64,000 nt of DNA from Anderseniella sp963700885 (GCA_963700885.1 CAVOZJ010000005.1:124001-188000), one strand, 5' to 3'; positions 25,325-35,016 are shown, counted from the first letter of the stretch. Made by a program: numbers and translations. The notes: generated by a model not told the origin, from the letters alone.

Positions 25325-25382
25325 CAGCCTGCATCGAATTCAGGATCAACTGGCATTCAGCGCCACGATAGCGGGCCGGTCC

Positions 25383-26153
25383 CTACAGGCATGCCGTAAT
25401 GCCGCCATCCACATACAGGATATGACCGTTCACAAAACTCGCTGAGCCCGACGACAGGAAGACGGCGGCTCCCACCAGCTCATCCACCCTGCCCCAGCGT
25501 CCGGCCGGTGTACGATTTGACAGCCAGGCAGAAAACTCCTTGTCGGCCACCAGCGCTTCGGTGAGCTCTGTTTCAAAATATCCCGGCGCCAGCCCGTTCA
25601 CCTGTAGTCCGTGTTTTGCCCAGTCCGTGCACATACCCTTTGTGAGGTTTGCAACGGCTCCCTTGGAAGCCACATAGGGCGCGATACCCGGCCGGGCCAA
25701 CGCGGTTTGCACAGAGCAGACATTGATGATCCTGCCGCGTTTTCGCCGGATCATGTGTTGCGCGACAGCCTTGCCGACATTGAACACCGAATAAAGGTTG
25801 GTCCGCATGAGTGTTTCCCACGCATCATCAGGAAAATCCTCCAGCGGAGCGCGGTGCTGCATGCCGGCATTGTTGATGAGAATATCAATCTGACCAATGT
25901 CTGCCTCGATCATTGCCACCCCTGCTCTGACGGCAGCAGGCTCGGTCACGTCAAAAACCGCAGTTGAAACCTCGGCTCCGCCTTCCTTTAGCTGATCGGC
26001 TGCTTCATTCAGCTTTCCGCCATCACGGCCATTGATGACAATTTCCGCGCCTGCACCCGCCAGGCCCCTGGCGAGCGCATAACCGATACCCTTGCTGGAG
26101 CCGGTAATCAGTGCCCGTTTGCCGGAAAGGCCAAAAAGCTCATGTACATTCAT
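25383..26153 (-). CDS. idnO: SDR oxidoreductase, gluconate 5-dehydrogenase-like
   Basis: A 256-residue classical short-chain dehydrogenase. The cofactor motif is TGSSKGIGYALA, NNAG is at about residue 92, and the catalytic Ser-Tyr-Lys set is in NVCSVQTALARPGIAPYVASK. N-terminal FGLSGKRALITGSSKGIG is typical of the IdnO/gluconate 5-dehydrogenase group, which interconverts 5-ketogluconate and gluconate. It diverges from the L-idonate 5-dehydrogenase gene over about 90 bp, supporting this role. The symbol is provisional because SDR substrate assignments from sequence are weak. Confidence 0.75.
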   Translation of the reverse strand: MNVHELFGLSGKRALITGSSKGIGYALARGLAGAGAEIVINGRDGGKLNEAADQLKEGGAEVSTAVFDVTEPAAVRAGVAMIEADIGQIDILINNAGMQHRAPLEDFPDDAWETLMRTNLYSVFNVGKAVAQHMIRRKRGRIINVCSVQTALARPGIAPYVASKGAVANLTKGMCTDWAKHGLQVNGLAPGYFETELTEALVADKEFSAWLSNRTPAGRWGRVDELVGAAVFLSSGSASFVNGHILYVDGGITACL

Positions 26154-26244
26154 CGGGTGTACCTCTTAAACTTGGGTGCGGTTGCGCTCAGCACCCATTA
26201 ATGACCGCTGTCTGGCGGCGCGGCAACCCGGGAGACCACCTAAG

Positions 26245-27276
26245 GTGAAAGCACTGACAATTCATTCTGCCAGGGACCTGAGAATCGAAGATGTCGAGGT
26301 TGCCGGTCCGGCTGAGGGCCAGGTTCTGATTGCCATGGCTGCAGGCGGTATCTGCGGCTCTGATCTGCATTATTACAATCACGGTGGTTTCGGCGCGGTT
26401 CGCTTGCGCGAACCCATGGTGCTGGGACACGAAGTGGCCGGGCATGTGGCAGCCGTTGGCGCAGGCGTCAGGCTGGTCAGGGAGGGCGATCTGGTCGCCA
26501 TCAATCCCAGCCGGCCATGCGGGCAATGCGATTACTGCTGCAGGCAGCACTTCAACCATTGCCTGCACATGCAGTTTTACGGGTCCGCCATGCCGTTTCC
26601 CCACGTTCAGGGCGCGTTTCGCCAGCAATTGCTGGTGGACGAGGCCCAGTGCGAGATTGTAGCACCCGGCATAAGCGCCGGCGAAGCGGCAATGGCAGAA
26701 CCATTGAGCGTTTGCCTGCACGCTGTGAAGCAGGCAGGACAGGTGAGGAACGCCCGCATCCTGATTACAGGCTGCGGCCCCATTGGTGCTCTTTGTATCA
26801 TGGCGGCCAGACAGGCAGGCGCATCCGAAATCGTGGTCAGTGACCTGACCGATGAGGCACTCGGATTTGCATCACTTGTTGGTGCCGACAGCACCGTTAA
26901 CGTGACCGGTCAACCTGACGCGTTGTCAGCGTTTTCGAACGACAAGGGGTATTTCGACATCTGCATCGAGGCATCCGGCAGTGCGAAAGCCCTGTGTTCC
27001 GCCCTGTCGGTAGTGCGCCCGCGCGGCACCATTGTACAACTGGGTCTGGGTGGAGACATGAGTGTGCCGATGAATTTGCTGGTAGCGAAGGAGATCCGGA
27101 TCGTCGGCAGCTTCCGGTTTCATGGGGAATTTACCCAGGCGGTACGTCTGATCAATGCCGCAGATGTGGACGTGAAACCGCTGATTTCGGCAACCCTGCC
27201 GCTTGCCGACGCTGTTGCAGCGTTTGAGCTGGCCAATGACCGTTCCCGCGCCATGAAAGTGCAATTGTCGTTCTGA
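26245..27276 (+). CDS. idnD: L-idonate 5-dehydrogenase, zinc-dependent
   Basis: A 343-residue medium-chain alcohol dehydrogenase. The catalytic zinc site is shown by GGICGSDLHYY and LGHEVAGHV, and the structural zinc by four Cys in PSRPCGQCDYCCRQHFNHC. ITGCGPIGALC is the NAD(P) motif. YNHGGFGAVRLREPMVLGHE is characteristic of L-idonate 5-dehydrogenases, and the length matches. I chose GTG 26245 because VKALTIHSARDLRIED begins the fold; the frame is open back to 26176. It oxidises L-idonate to 5-ketogluconate, the step before the neighbouring IdnO-like enzyme. Confidence 0.85.
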   Translation: MKALTIHSARDLRIEDVEVAGPAEGQVLIAMAAGGICGSDLHYYNHGGFGAVRLREPMVLGHEVAGHVAAVGAGVRLVREGDLVAINPSRPCGQCDYCCRQHFNHCLHMQFYGSAMPFPHVQGAFRQQLLVDEAQCEIVAPGISAGEAAMAEPLSVCLHAVKQAGQVRNARILITGCGPIGALCIMAARQAGASEIVVSDLTDEALGFASLVGADSTVNVTGQPDALSAFSNDKGYFDICIEASGSAKALCSALSVVRPRGTIVQLGLGGDMSVPMNLLVAKEIRIVGSFRFHGEFTQAVRLINAADVDVKPLISATLPLADAVAAFELANDRSRAMKVQLSF

Positions 27277-27288
27277 TATTGTCCCGGA

Positions 27289-28887
27289 TCAGTAGCCAAT
27301 TGCGCAGCCATCCTTGCGAGGGTCTGACCCGCCCGTGAGCACGCCTTCTTCCCAGTCAATCCAGATGGCCTGCGACCCGCCGATTGGCTTTGCAGGACGC
27401 ACAAGTTGATGTCCCTTCGCTTCCAGGCCCGCCATGATTTCGGCAGGGATGGTGCCCTCTACCTCAACCTCGCCGGTGAACGGGTCCGGGAAGAAGCGCG
27501 GTGCATCCTGCGCTTCCTGAACGTCGAGACCATAGTCGAACACGCGCGTAAGAAACTGCATGTGTCCGAACGCCTGGTACTCTCCACCCATGACCCCGTA
27601 TGGCATCACCACCCGGCCGTCTTTGGCCACCATGCCGGGAATAATTGTGTGCAACGGCCGCTTGCCCGGCGCAATGCAGTTGGGATGGGCCGGATCAAGT
27701 ACAAATCCCTGGCCGCGATTGTGCAGCATGACGCCAGACTTTGGCGCCATCAGCCCTGAGCCAAAATTATGAAACAATGTATTGATGAAGCTGCATGCAT
27801 TGCGATCCCTGTCCACAACACTGATGTAGACGGTCGACTTGTGACCGGCGCCTGCGAACGCCGGCAGGGGTTCAAGCGCGTGAGCGTCATTGATCGCCGC
27901 ACGGATTTCTGCTGCGTGCCCTTGGGACAGAAACCAGTCTACCGGCACGTCTGACTTGCCTGGATCAGCCAGAAACAGATTGCGGTCACGATAGGCAAGC
28001 CTGCCAGCTTCAATCTCGCGATGCACTCGCTCCAGTGTTATGGGACCGGCATCCCCAGGCTCAAAACCACTCATCACGTTGAGCAGCATTAGTGCAATCA
28101 CGCCCTGCCCGTTGGGTGGGCACTGGTAAACAGTATGGCCACGAAACTCCGTGCTGATCGGCGTGACATACTCGCCTTTCATGCTTGCAAAATCATCAAG
28201 GGTATGAAGCCCACCCTTCGATTGCAGGTAGCCGACAATATCTTGAGCGACCGGTCCGGTGTAAAAGCCGTCGCGGCCGGCTTCCCCGATCAGCTGCAAT
28301 GTGTCAGCCAGAGCCGGTTGTCTGTGCAGCTGGCCTCGCGCAAAGGTTTCGCCGTCCTGCCGCAGGAAAACCTTTGCCGCGTTCCCGTCATGGCGCAGAA
28401 GCTCACGCTGGCTGGCAAAATCCACACTGACCCTCGAGGAAATCGGATACCCGTTACGTGCGAAATCAATGGCCGGTGCAAGCAATTGCGCCAATGACCT
28501 GCTGCCATGCTCGCGCACCAGCGTGTCCCAGGCATCAATCGCGCCGGGGACTGTTACGGAATGGGGGCTTTGCTGTTCAATTTCGGAAATGCCATTGTCA
28601 GCATACCATTGTGCGGTTGCTGCAGCTGGCGCCCGGCCGGATCCATTATAGGCAATAATGTCGGTGGAACCAGTTGACGAATACAGGCAGAAACAGTCAC
28701 CGCCAATGCCGGTTGATTCAGGTTCAACCACGCATTGGACCGCACATGCTGCGACCGCTGCATCGAGCGCATTTCCGCCGTCCTGAAGAACTCTTACCGC
28801 AGCTTGCGTCGATAATGGATGCGAGGTTGCCGCCATGCCATTGGTTGACAGAACTGGTGAGCGGCCGGGCTTTTCGAGATCTCTCAT
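27289..28887 (-). CDS. ggt: Gamma-glutamyltransferase family protein
   Basis: A 532-residue N-terminal-nucleophile hydrolase of the gamma-glutamyltranspeptidase family. The precursor should self-cleave before the Thr in GHKSTVYISVVDRD (about residue 355), giving large and small subunits. The N-terminal GMAATSHPLSTQAAVRVLQDGGNALDAAVAA and the GIGGDCF motif are typical. ATG 28887 gives a normal cytoplasmic N-terminus; the frame extends to 29079 but adds no recognisable signal peptide. Secreted Ggt has one, so this may be a cytoplasmic acylase-like member. It converges with idnD, 12 bp apart. Substrate unknown. Confidence 0.85.
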   Translation of the reverse strand: MRDLEKPGRSPVLSTNGMAATSHPLSTQAAVRVLQDGGNALDAAVAACAVQCVVEPESTGIGGDCFCLYSSTGSTDIIAYNGSGRAPAAATAQWYADNGISEIEQQSPHSVTVPGAIDAWDTLVREHGSRSLAQLLAPAIDFARNGYPISSRVSVDFASQRELLRHDGNAAKVFLRQDGETFARGQLHRQPALADTLQLIGEAGRDGFYTGPVAQDIVGYLQSKGGLHTLDDFASMKGEYVTPISTEFRGHTVYQCPPNGQGVIALMLLNVMSGFEPGDAGPITLERVHREIEAGRLAYRDRNLFLADPGKSDVPVDWFLSQGHAAEIRAAINDAHALEPLPAFAGAGHKSTVYISVVDRDRNACSFINTLFHNFGSGLMAPKSGVMLHNRGQGFVLDPAHPNCIAPGKRPLHTIIPGMVAKDGRVVMPYGVMGGEYQAFGHMQFLTRVFDYGLDVQEAQDAPRFFPDPFTGEVEVEGTIPAEIMAGLEAKGHQLVRPAKPIGGSQAIWIDWEEGVLTGGSDPRKDGCAIGY

Positions 28888-29238
28888 CTCAGTGATGCCT
28901 TTTTCAGTAATGAAACACTTGCAGTCTTCAGGTGGCCGGCCAGGACGGTTGATGTCAACCTTTACACGGTAGTCAGGGCAATCGGCAGGGTGAAATTTCC
29001 GGCAGGCGGGTTTTCTCTGGCCTGTCGGCATATTGATGGTTGCAGGCTGCCTGCATGCGTTGTATCGCGTCCAGTACAAAGCTGCTGAATTTGAACCTGC
29101 TGCCGCAGAAAGTGCCGGATGAGTTTACCCCTCCTTGCCATACTGATGCCCCGTGACATGGATTTCGGTGCCGGCGCAGAAGCGCAGGCCCTTTCCCTGA
29201 AAATCCAAACCGGAATGAAAACCAGCAAGGAATAGATC
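28888..29238. other. Divergent intergenic region with one palindrome
   Basis: This 351 bp gap separates the ggt-like gene from the aldo/keto reductase gene. The only clear signal is the perfect palindrome GGTTGATGTCAACC at 28947-28960, a possible operator. I see no promoter that I would defend. Confidence 0.4.
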
Positions 29239-30231
29239 ATGCACAAGCGTCGACTGGGCACGGATGGCCCGGAAGTTTCAGCTATAGGTGTCGGTTGCTG
29301 GAGTTTCGCAGGGGCCTATGGTCCAACCACCGAAGCCGAAAGTCACGACACGCTGGCTGCAGCAGTGGAGCTGGGTATCGACTTTCTGGACACCGCCAAT
29401 GTCTATGGCGCCGGAGCGTCGGAGAAAACAATTGGTTCCTTTATCAGGCATCATCCGCATAAATTTACGATTGCCACCAAGGCAGGCATTTATCGCGACC
29501 CCGTGACCAATGTGCGCGGTTTCAACAATTCTCCCGAACACCTGCGCGAAGCGCTTGAAAAGTCCCTGCGCAACCTCGGCGTGGAGCATGTGGCGCTTTA
29601 TTATATTCATCGCCGCGAGGCGGACCGGCCTATCGAGGATGTGATGCAGACACTGGTGCGCTTCAAACAGGAAGGCAAGATCGGCGGCATCGGATTTTCG
29701 GAGATTGCGCCATCATCCCTGCGCCGGGCCCATGCGGTTCATCCGGTCATGGCGGTGCAGAGCGAATACTCTCTCTGGACACGCGCTCCGGAACTTGGTG
29801 TTGTCCAGGCATGCCGGGAACTGGGTGTGGCGTTTGTCCCCTTCTCACCACTGGGACGCGGCATGTTCGCCGAGACGTTGCCTGATCCTGCAACTTTCCC
29901 GGACGGAGACTTCCGGAAAGGCAATCCTCGTTTCATTGAGCCGAACTTCACCTGCAATGTGAAAGCCCTGCAGGCGTTTCGGGAGTTTTGCAGGCAGCTT
30001 GGTGTATCGCCCGCAACTGTCGCCATTGCCTGGTTGCTGGAGCAGGGCCCGCATCTTTTCCCCATTCCCGGTACTCGTTCCCGGAAACATCTTGAGCAAC
30101 TGGCCGCTGGTGAAAGTCTGAAACTGACACCGGCTGATATGGCCAAAATCGCCGAATGCCTGCCACCCGGTTTCGCGCACGGGGACAGATATACCGAGGC
30201 GCAATGGCCCGGTGCCGAGCGCTATTGCTGA
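29239..30231 (+). CDS. Aldo/keto reductase
   Basis: A 330-residue NADPH-dependent TIM-barrel reductase. The catalytic tetrad is visible as Asp and Tyr in DFLDTANVYG, Lys in IATKAGIY, and His in YYIHRRE. The N-terminal RRLGTDGPEVSAIGVGCWSF and the C-terminal PIPGTRSRKHLEQ segment resemble the AKR13-like group. ATG 29239 is preceded by AAGGAATAG. It is followed by a 2-hydroxyacid dehydrogenase 30 bp downstream, so the pair may reduce carbonyls from the neighbouring sugar-acid pathway. The substrate cannot be told. Confidence 0.9.
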   Translation: MHKRRLGTDGPEVSAIGVGCWSFAGAYGPTTEAESHDTLAAAVELGIDFLDTANVYGAGASEKTIGSFIRHHPHKFTIATKAGIYRDPVTNVRGFNNSPEHLREALEKSLRNLGVEHVALYYIHRREADRPIEDVMQTLVRFKQEGKIGGIGFSEIAPSSLRRAHAVHPVMAVQSEYSLWTRAPELGVVQACRELGVAFVPFSPLGRGMFAETLPDPATFPDGDFRKGNPRFIEPNFTCNVKALQAFREFCRQLGVSPATVAIAWLLEQGPHLFPIPGTRSRKHLEQLAAGESLKLTPADMAKIAECLPPGFAHGDRYTEAQWPGAERYC

Positions 30232-30261
30232 ACATTTGCTTTTGATTCAAGGAACCGACAG

Positions 30262-31212
30262 ATGACTGACATACTTCTGGTCTCAAACATGATGCCGCAC
30301 ATCCAGGAAGCACTGGCGGCAAAACACACGCTGCACCGCCTCTACGAGGCAGAAGACAGTCAGGCCTTTCTTGCATCTGTTGCAAGCAGGATTGCAGGCG
30401 TGGCCACCATGGGCAAGGCAGACGCTGACCTGATCGACGCTTTGCCCGGTCTCAGGATCATCTCCAGTTTCGGTGTCGGCTATGACGGGGTAAATGCGAC
30501 CCATGCAGCATCGCGCAATATCGTTGTTACCAATACTCCGGACGTGCTCAATGATGACGTTGCCAATATGGCTGTCACCTTTGTGCTGACCTGCTCGCGC
30601 CGTTTCAGCGAATGGGAGAGATTCGCCCGTGCAGGACGTTGGGAAAATGAAGGTGATCCACCACTCGCTCGCGCCATTAATGGCCGCAAGGTCGGCATTC
30701 TCGGTCTTGGCCGCATCGGCAGGGACATTGCCCGCAAGCTCGAGGTATTCGGCTGCCTGATCGCCTATCATGGCCGCAGCCGGCAACCAGATCAGTCTTA
30801 TGAGTATTTTGATGACCTGACCGACATGGCCCGCGATTGTGATTTTCTGATCGCCATATGCCCTGGCGGTGAGGCAACCAGAGGCATCGTCAACCGGCAG
30901 GTGCTGGAAGCCCTCGGTCCCGACGGCACCTTCATCAATGTCGCGCGCGGCTCGGTGCACGATGAAGAGGCACTGATCGAGGCTCTCGAGTCCGGCAAGC
31001 TGGGTTATGCAGGTCTTGATGTGTTTGCGGCAGAACCCACAATTCCGGAAAGATTGCGCCGGCTCGAGAATGTCACGTTGCAACCCCATCAGGGCTCGGC
31101 AACTGTCGAGACACGCCGCGCCATGGGTGACCTGGTGGCCACCAATCTGCTGAGCTTCTTTGACGGCCGAGGTGCCGTCACACCCGTGGCCGAGTGCGCC
31201 GGCATGACATGA
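30262..31212 (+). CDS. 2-hydroxyacid dehydrogenase
   Basis: A 316-residue D-isomer-specific dehydrogenase, the second in this window. GILGLGRIGRDIARK is the Rossmann motif; the active-site Arg is in NVARGSVHDE, the Glu in AAEPTIPERL and the His in QPHQGSATVETRRAMG. Sequence style resembles glyoxylate/hydroxypyruvate reductases. ATG 30262 lies 30 bp after the aldo/keto reductase stop with AAGGA upstream. It converges with matR, with 6 bp between them. Confidence 0.88.
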   Translation: MTDILLVSNMMPHIQEALAAKHTLHRLYEAEDSQAFLASVASRIAGVATMGKADADLIDALPGLRIISSFGVGYDGVNATHAASRNIVVTNTPDVLNDDVANMAVTFVLTCSRRFSEWERFARAGRWENEGDPPLARAINGRKVGILGLGRIGRDIARKLEVFGCLIAYHGRSRQPDQSYEYFDDLTDMARDCDFLIAICPGGEATRGIVNRQVLEALGPDGTFINVARGSVHDEEALIEALESGKLGYAGLDVFAAEPTIPERLRRLENVTLQPHQGSATVETRRAMGDLVATNLLSFFDGRGAVTPVAECAGMT

Positions 31213-31218
31213 GCGGCT

Positions 31219-31887
31219 CTATCCGGTTCTTCGGCCCGAGGTCTCATCCAGGCCACGCATCAGGTCGAAAAATTTCTCGCCCTGCACTGTCACATGCTGG
31301 CGCAGCAGCGTTCCGGCCGCTTTTCCGTCGCCTCTTTCAACCGCTTTGAGGATTTGCCGGTGCTCATCCAGTGATTGCCTGATGCGGCCACGCACCCGCA
31401 ACTGCAGCCGCCGGAACGGCTGTAGCCGCTTTTGCAACTGCAGGGCCTGTGATCGCAGAAAGCCGTTGCCGCTTGCCTCATACAGAACCTGATGGAAAGT
31501 TTCGTTCTCGCGATAGTATGCATCACTGTCCCCGGCCGCCTCAGCCTGCTCGCAATTCAAGCAAGCCTGCGAGAACGCCTGGAGCTGGGAATTGCTGATC
31601 CGCTTGGCGGCCAGCCTGCCGCACATGCTTTCCAGCTCGCCCATGACCTCGAACATTTCCACAACCTCCACGAAGCCCGGCATACGCACAAAGGCACCCC
31701 GCCGCGGCTTCATCTGCAGCAGGCCCGAAGCAGCAAGTTGATGTAAAGCTTCGCGTACCGGGGTACGCGACACACCGAAACGGGTGCACAGGCGAACCTC
31801 GTCAAGACGCGCACCGGCTTCAAATTCGCCAGTCAAAATAGCCTGTTCGAGAGTTTCGCGAACGCGATCTGCCGTTCTTTCCGTCAT
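31219..31887 (-). CDS. matR: Malonate regulator MatR, GntR/FCD family
   Basis: A 222-residue FadR-type regulator with an N-terminal winged helix (FEAGARLDEVRLCTRFGVSRTPVREALHQLAASGLL) and an FCD ligand domain. It is divergent from a complete malonate operon, the arrangement described for rhizobial MatR, which senses malonate. A palindrome like the published MatR operator lies in the 173 bp between them. Naming rests on context plus the operator; the protein alone only says GntR/FCD. Confidence 0.82.
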   Translation of the reverse strand: MTERTADRVRETLEQAILTGEFEAGARLDEVRLCTRFGVSRTPVREALHQLAASGLLQMKPRRGAFVRMPGFVEVVEMFEVMGELESMCGRLAAKRISNSQLQAFSQACLNCEQAEAAGDSDAYYRENETFHQVLYEASGNGFLRSQALQLQKRLQPFRRLQLRVRGRIRQSLDEHRQILKAVERGDGKAAGTLLRQHVTVQGEKFFDLMRGLDETSGRRTG

Positions 31888-31933
31888 GATGGATCATACC
31901 ATAACCGCATTTTTATGCATCCAACAAGGTCAA

Positions 31934-31947
31934 TTTTGTATACAAGA
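31934..31947. promoter_or_regulatory. MatO-like operator
   Basis: The bottom strand reads TCTTGTATACAAAA, 12 of 14 matches to the Rhizobium MatO sequence TCTTGTATACACGA as I remember it. The core TTGTATACAA (31936-31945) is a perfect palindrome. TTGACT at 31951, just downstream, may be the -35 box of the mat operon promoter. Confidence 0.75.
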
Positions 31948-32060
31948 GAGTTGACTCCAGTACGCAAACCCGTAGTCTGCTGTCACTGACCAGTTTCGTC
32001 AGCCACGCATTCAACAAGGAAAATGTCTGGTCGCGTTACAGGCCGGACCGGGAGGATTAC

Positions 32061-33050
32061 ATGAAGCTCAAACTGACATCACTGATTGCAGGACTGGCAA
32101 TGGCCACCGCCCTGTCAGGCGCCGCCTACTCGAAGGAGCTGCGTCTTTCGCACCAATGGTCGACCAACGATGTGCGCCACAAGGTGGCCCAGATCGTGGC
32201 TGACGAAGTGGCCGCGGCCGATGTTGATCTCACCATCAAGATTTTCCCGTCCAAGTCCCTGTTCAAGCCACGCGAACAATACAAACCCCTGTCGGCCGGC
32301 CAACTCGACATGTCGGTGTTTCCATTGTCATATGCAGGCGGTCAGCGCGGTGAATACAATCTGACGCTGATGCCCGGCCTGGTGAAGAATCATGATCATG
32401 CGGCCCGGCTCAACAAATCCGAATTCATGAAGAAGATAGAATCCATCATGGCAGAAGACGATGTGCGCGTTGTGGTGCACGGTTATCTGGCAGGTGGTTT
32501 TGCCGGCAAGGACAAATGCATCACCTCACCCGACGATGTGAAAGGCCAGCAGACGCGTGCCGCAGGCAAGGCATTTGAACAAATGCTTGCAGCAGCAGGC
32601 GCGTCGATTACCTCCATGGCATCATCTGAAATCTATCCGGCGCTGCAATCCGGCGTACTGACGGCGGCAAATACTTCCTCATCGTCGTTCGTTTCCTACC
32701 GCATCTACGAACAGGTCAAATGCTATACGCCAGCCGGCGATGTGGCCCTGTGGTTCATGTATCAGCCGCTTCTGATGAACAAATCGGCATATGAAAGCCT
32801 TGATGACAAGCAAAGAGCTGCTCTGGATGCTGCTGCTGCCAAGGCTGAAGCCTACTATCTGGAAGAAGCCAAGAAAGAGGATGCCGCCTCGGTTGAGGTT
32901 TTTGAGAAGGCCGGCGTTGAAATAAAGAACATGACACCGGAAGAATTCAACCAGTGGCGCGATATTGCCAAGACATCTTCCTACAAGAACTTCGCAGAAA
33001 ACGTCCAGGGCGGCCAGGCGCTGATCGACATGGCTCTTTCCGTCGAATAG
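32061..33050 (+). CDS. matP: Malonate TRAP transporter, periplasmic binding protein
   Basis: A 329-residue DctP-type receptor with a Sec signal peptide (LTSLIAGLAMATALSGAAYS). The family core is seen in DDVKGQQTRAAGKAFEQML and EIYPALQSGVLTAANTS. It is the first gene of an operon that continues with two permease subunits, malonyl-CoA decarboxylase and malonyl-CoA synthetase, the order of matPQMAB in Sinorhizobium. Malonate is therefore the probable ligand. ATG 32061 is preceded by GGGAGGA. A strong stem-loop follows the gene. Confidence 0.85.
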   Translation: MKLKLTSLIAGLAMATALSGAAYSKELRLSHQWSTNDVRHKVAQIVADEVAAADVDLTIKIFPSKSLFKPREQYKPLSAGQLDMSVFPLSYAGGQRGEYNLTLMPGLVKNHDHAARLNKSEFMKKIESIMAEDDVRVVVHGYLAGGFAGKDKCITSPDDVKGQQTRAAGKAFEQMLAAAGASITSMASSEIYPALQSGVLTAANTSSSSFVSYRIYEQVKCYTPAGDVALWFMYQPLLMNKSAYESLDDKQRAALDAAAAKAEAYYLEEAKKEDAASVEVFEKAGVEIKNMTPEEFNQWRDIAKTSSYKNFAENVQGGQALIDMALSVE

Positions 33051-33067
33051 TCCGGACAGGACCCTTG

Positions 33068-33093
33068 ACCGGAGACGGTTCGCCGTCTCCGGT
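33068..33093 (+). other. UUCG stem-loop after matP
   Basis: A perfect 11 bp stem (ACCGGAGACGG with CCGTCTCCGGT) is capped by a TTCG tetraloop, an exceptionally stable RNA hairpin, 18 bases after the matP stop. No T run follows, so mRNA protection is more likely than termination. Confidence 0.75.
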
Positions 33094-33142
33094 TCAATAC
33101 CCGAACCCATCATATTCTCCACAGGACCAAGGCGTGCAGATC

Positions 33143-33700
33143 ATGGCGGCTGACGAAACTTCCAACTTGTCAGGCTCCGGTGAACGGACCGGCTGGCTCA
33201 AAGCCGTTGACAGGATCTCGACGGTCTGCGGCTGGATATCCGCAGCCATGATCCTGATTTCGGTGCTCATCATCTGCCAGATGATCTTCGTACGTTTTGT
33301 GCTGAATCTTTCAACCATCTGGCAGACCGAGGCCGTGACGTTCCTGATGGTTGCAGCGACATTGATCGGCTTGCCATATGTTCAGAAATTACGCGGCCAT
33401 GTCAATGTCGACCTGATACCGCTGATGATGAGACCATCCGCCCGCAGGGTACTGGCGCTGTTCACGCTGTCGGTAACAATCATCATCGCGGCCTTGATGT
33501 TGGTCTATGGGTTTGATTTCTGGCACACCGCGTGGTCGAGAAACTGGAAATCAGACACCGTCTGGGGTGTGCGATTGTGGATTCCATACCTGGCAATGCC
33601 GATCGGATTTGGCCTGCTGCTGCTGCAGCTGATTGCCGATCTCGTAGCGGTTGTAACCGGCATCGACAAACCCTTTGGCATCAGCAGGGAGAGCCGCTGA
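33143..33700 (+). CDS. matQ: Malonate TRAP transporter, small permease
   Basis: A 185-residue DctQ-type membrane subunit with four hydrophobic segments. The signature ISVLIICQMIFVRFVLNLSTIWQTEAV begins near residue 35 and KLRGHVNVDLIP lies in the usual loop. ATG 33143 is the best start; the frame is open far upstream, but that part overlaps the end of matP. The stop TGA overlaps the next ATG (TGATG), coupling translation to matM. Confidence 0.87.
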   Translation: MAADETSNLSGSGERTGWLKAVDRISTVCGWISAAMILISVLIICQMIFVRFVLNLSTIWQTEAVTFLMVAATLIGLPYVQKLRGHVNVDLIPLMMRPSARRVLALFTLSVTIIIAALMLVYGFDFWHTAWSRNWKSDTVWGVRLWIPYLAMPIGFGLLLLQLIADLVAVVTGIDKPFGISRESR

Positions 33701-35016
33701 TGGATCCGCTTTCCCTGGGTGCAATCCTGGCATTGGTTACGGTTCTGGTGTTGTTCTCCGGGGTCTCGGTGGCGGTTGGCCTGCTGATCGTGTCTGCGGG
33801 TTTCCTGTTGATATTCGACGGTGCCCGGTCGCTGCAACTGTTGCCGGAAATTTTTTTCGGCAAACTCGACAATTTTGCACTTCTGTCGATCCCCATGTTC
33901 ATTATCATGGGTGCTTCAATTGCCTCCACGCGGGCCGGAGCAGACCTGTACGAAGCGCTCGACCGCTGGCTGACGCGGGTTCCCGGTGGCCTGGTTATAT
34001 CGAACCTTGGGGCATGTGCGCTGTTTGCGGCCATGTCTGGCTCATCCCCGGCAACCTGTGCCGCCATCGGCAAAATGGGTATTCCGGAAATGCGCAAGCG
34101 AGGCTATCCGGATGGCGTGGCTGCCGGTTCCATCGCTGCCGGTGGTACACTCGGCATCCTGATCCCGCCTTCGGTCACCATGATCGTCTATGGCATTGCC
34201 ACAGAGACCTCAATCGGGCGCCTGTTTCTGGCAGGCGTTGTTCCAGGCCTGTTGCTGGTCAGCCTGTTCATGTTGTGGTCGCTGTTTGACACATGGCGGT
34301 CCGGTGCAACTGACGCGCTGTCGGGGCGAACCTTCTCCTGGAGGGAACGCTTCGAAATCCTGCCGCGCGTATTGCCGTTCATCGCCATTATCCTGGGTGT
34401 GCTGTATGCCATGTACGGGGGCATCGCGACACCGTCGGAAACCGCAGCTGTAGGCGCCTTGATGTGCCTGGCAGTAGCCATCATCATCTACAAGTTGTGG
34501 AGCCCTCGACTGCTGTGGAACGTGCTGCGCGATTCGACCCGCGAAAGCGTCATGATCCTGTTCATTATTGCAGCTGCAGGGGTGTTTTCCTACATGCTCT
34601 CGTCGCTGTTCATTACCCAGTCCATCGCGCAGTGGATCGGGACACTGGACGTGAACCCCTGGGTATTGATGTTTGCAATCAATATTTTCCTGCTGTTTGC
34701 CGGCTTCTTCCTGCCGCCGGTTGCCGTCATACTAATGGCAGCGCCTATCCTGCTGCCGATTGTCATCAGCGCCGGTTTTGATCCTTACTGGTTTGCGGTC
34801 ATACTGACCATCAATATGGAAATTGGTCTGATCACCCCGCCAGTGGGTCTTAACCTCTATGTGATTAACGGCATCGCGCCGGAAATTTCATTGCGTACCA
34901 TTCTTGTCGGATCTCTGCCGTTCGTCGCATGCATGGTTATTGCGATATTGCTGTTGTGTCTTATGCCAGGCCTTGCGACCTGGTTGCCGGAGACAGTTAT
35001 GGGACAAGCCGTATGA
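33700..35016 (+). CDS. matM: Malonate TRAP transporter, large permease
   Basis: A 438-residue DctM-type transport subunit of normal length with about twelve transmembrane segments. Family motifs are IPMFIIMGASIASTRAGADLYEALDRWL, AAGGTLGILIPPSVTMIVYGI and ATPSETAAVGA. ATG 33700 overlaps the matQ stop and the matA ATG overlaps this stop by 4 bp, so the whole set is translationally coupled. It drives cation-coupled malonate uptake with matP and matQ. Confidence 0.9.
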   Translation: MDPLSLGAILALVTVLVLFSGVSVAVGLLIVSAGFLLIFDGARSLQLLPEIFFGKLDNFALLSIPMFIIMGASIASTRAGADLYEALDRWLTRVPGGLVISNLGACALFAAMSGSSPATCAAIGKMGIPEMRKRGYPDGVAAGSIAAGGTLGILIPPSVTMIVYGIATETSIGRLFLAGVVPGLLLVSLFMLWSLFDTWRSGATDALSGRTFSWRERFEILPRVLPFIAIILGVLYAMYGGIATPSETAAVGALMCLAVAIIIYKLWSPRLLWNVLRDSTRESVMILFIIAAAGVFSYMLSSLFITQSIAQWIGTLDVNPWVLMFAINIFLLFAGFFLPPVAVILMAAPILLPIVISAGFDPYWFAVILTINMEIGLITPPVGLNLYVINGIAPEISLRTILVGSLPFVACMVIAILLLCLMPGLATWLPETVMGQAV

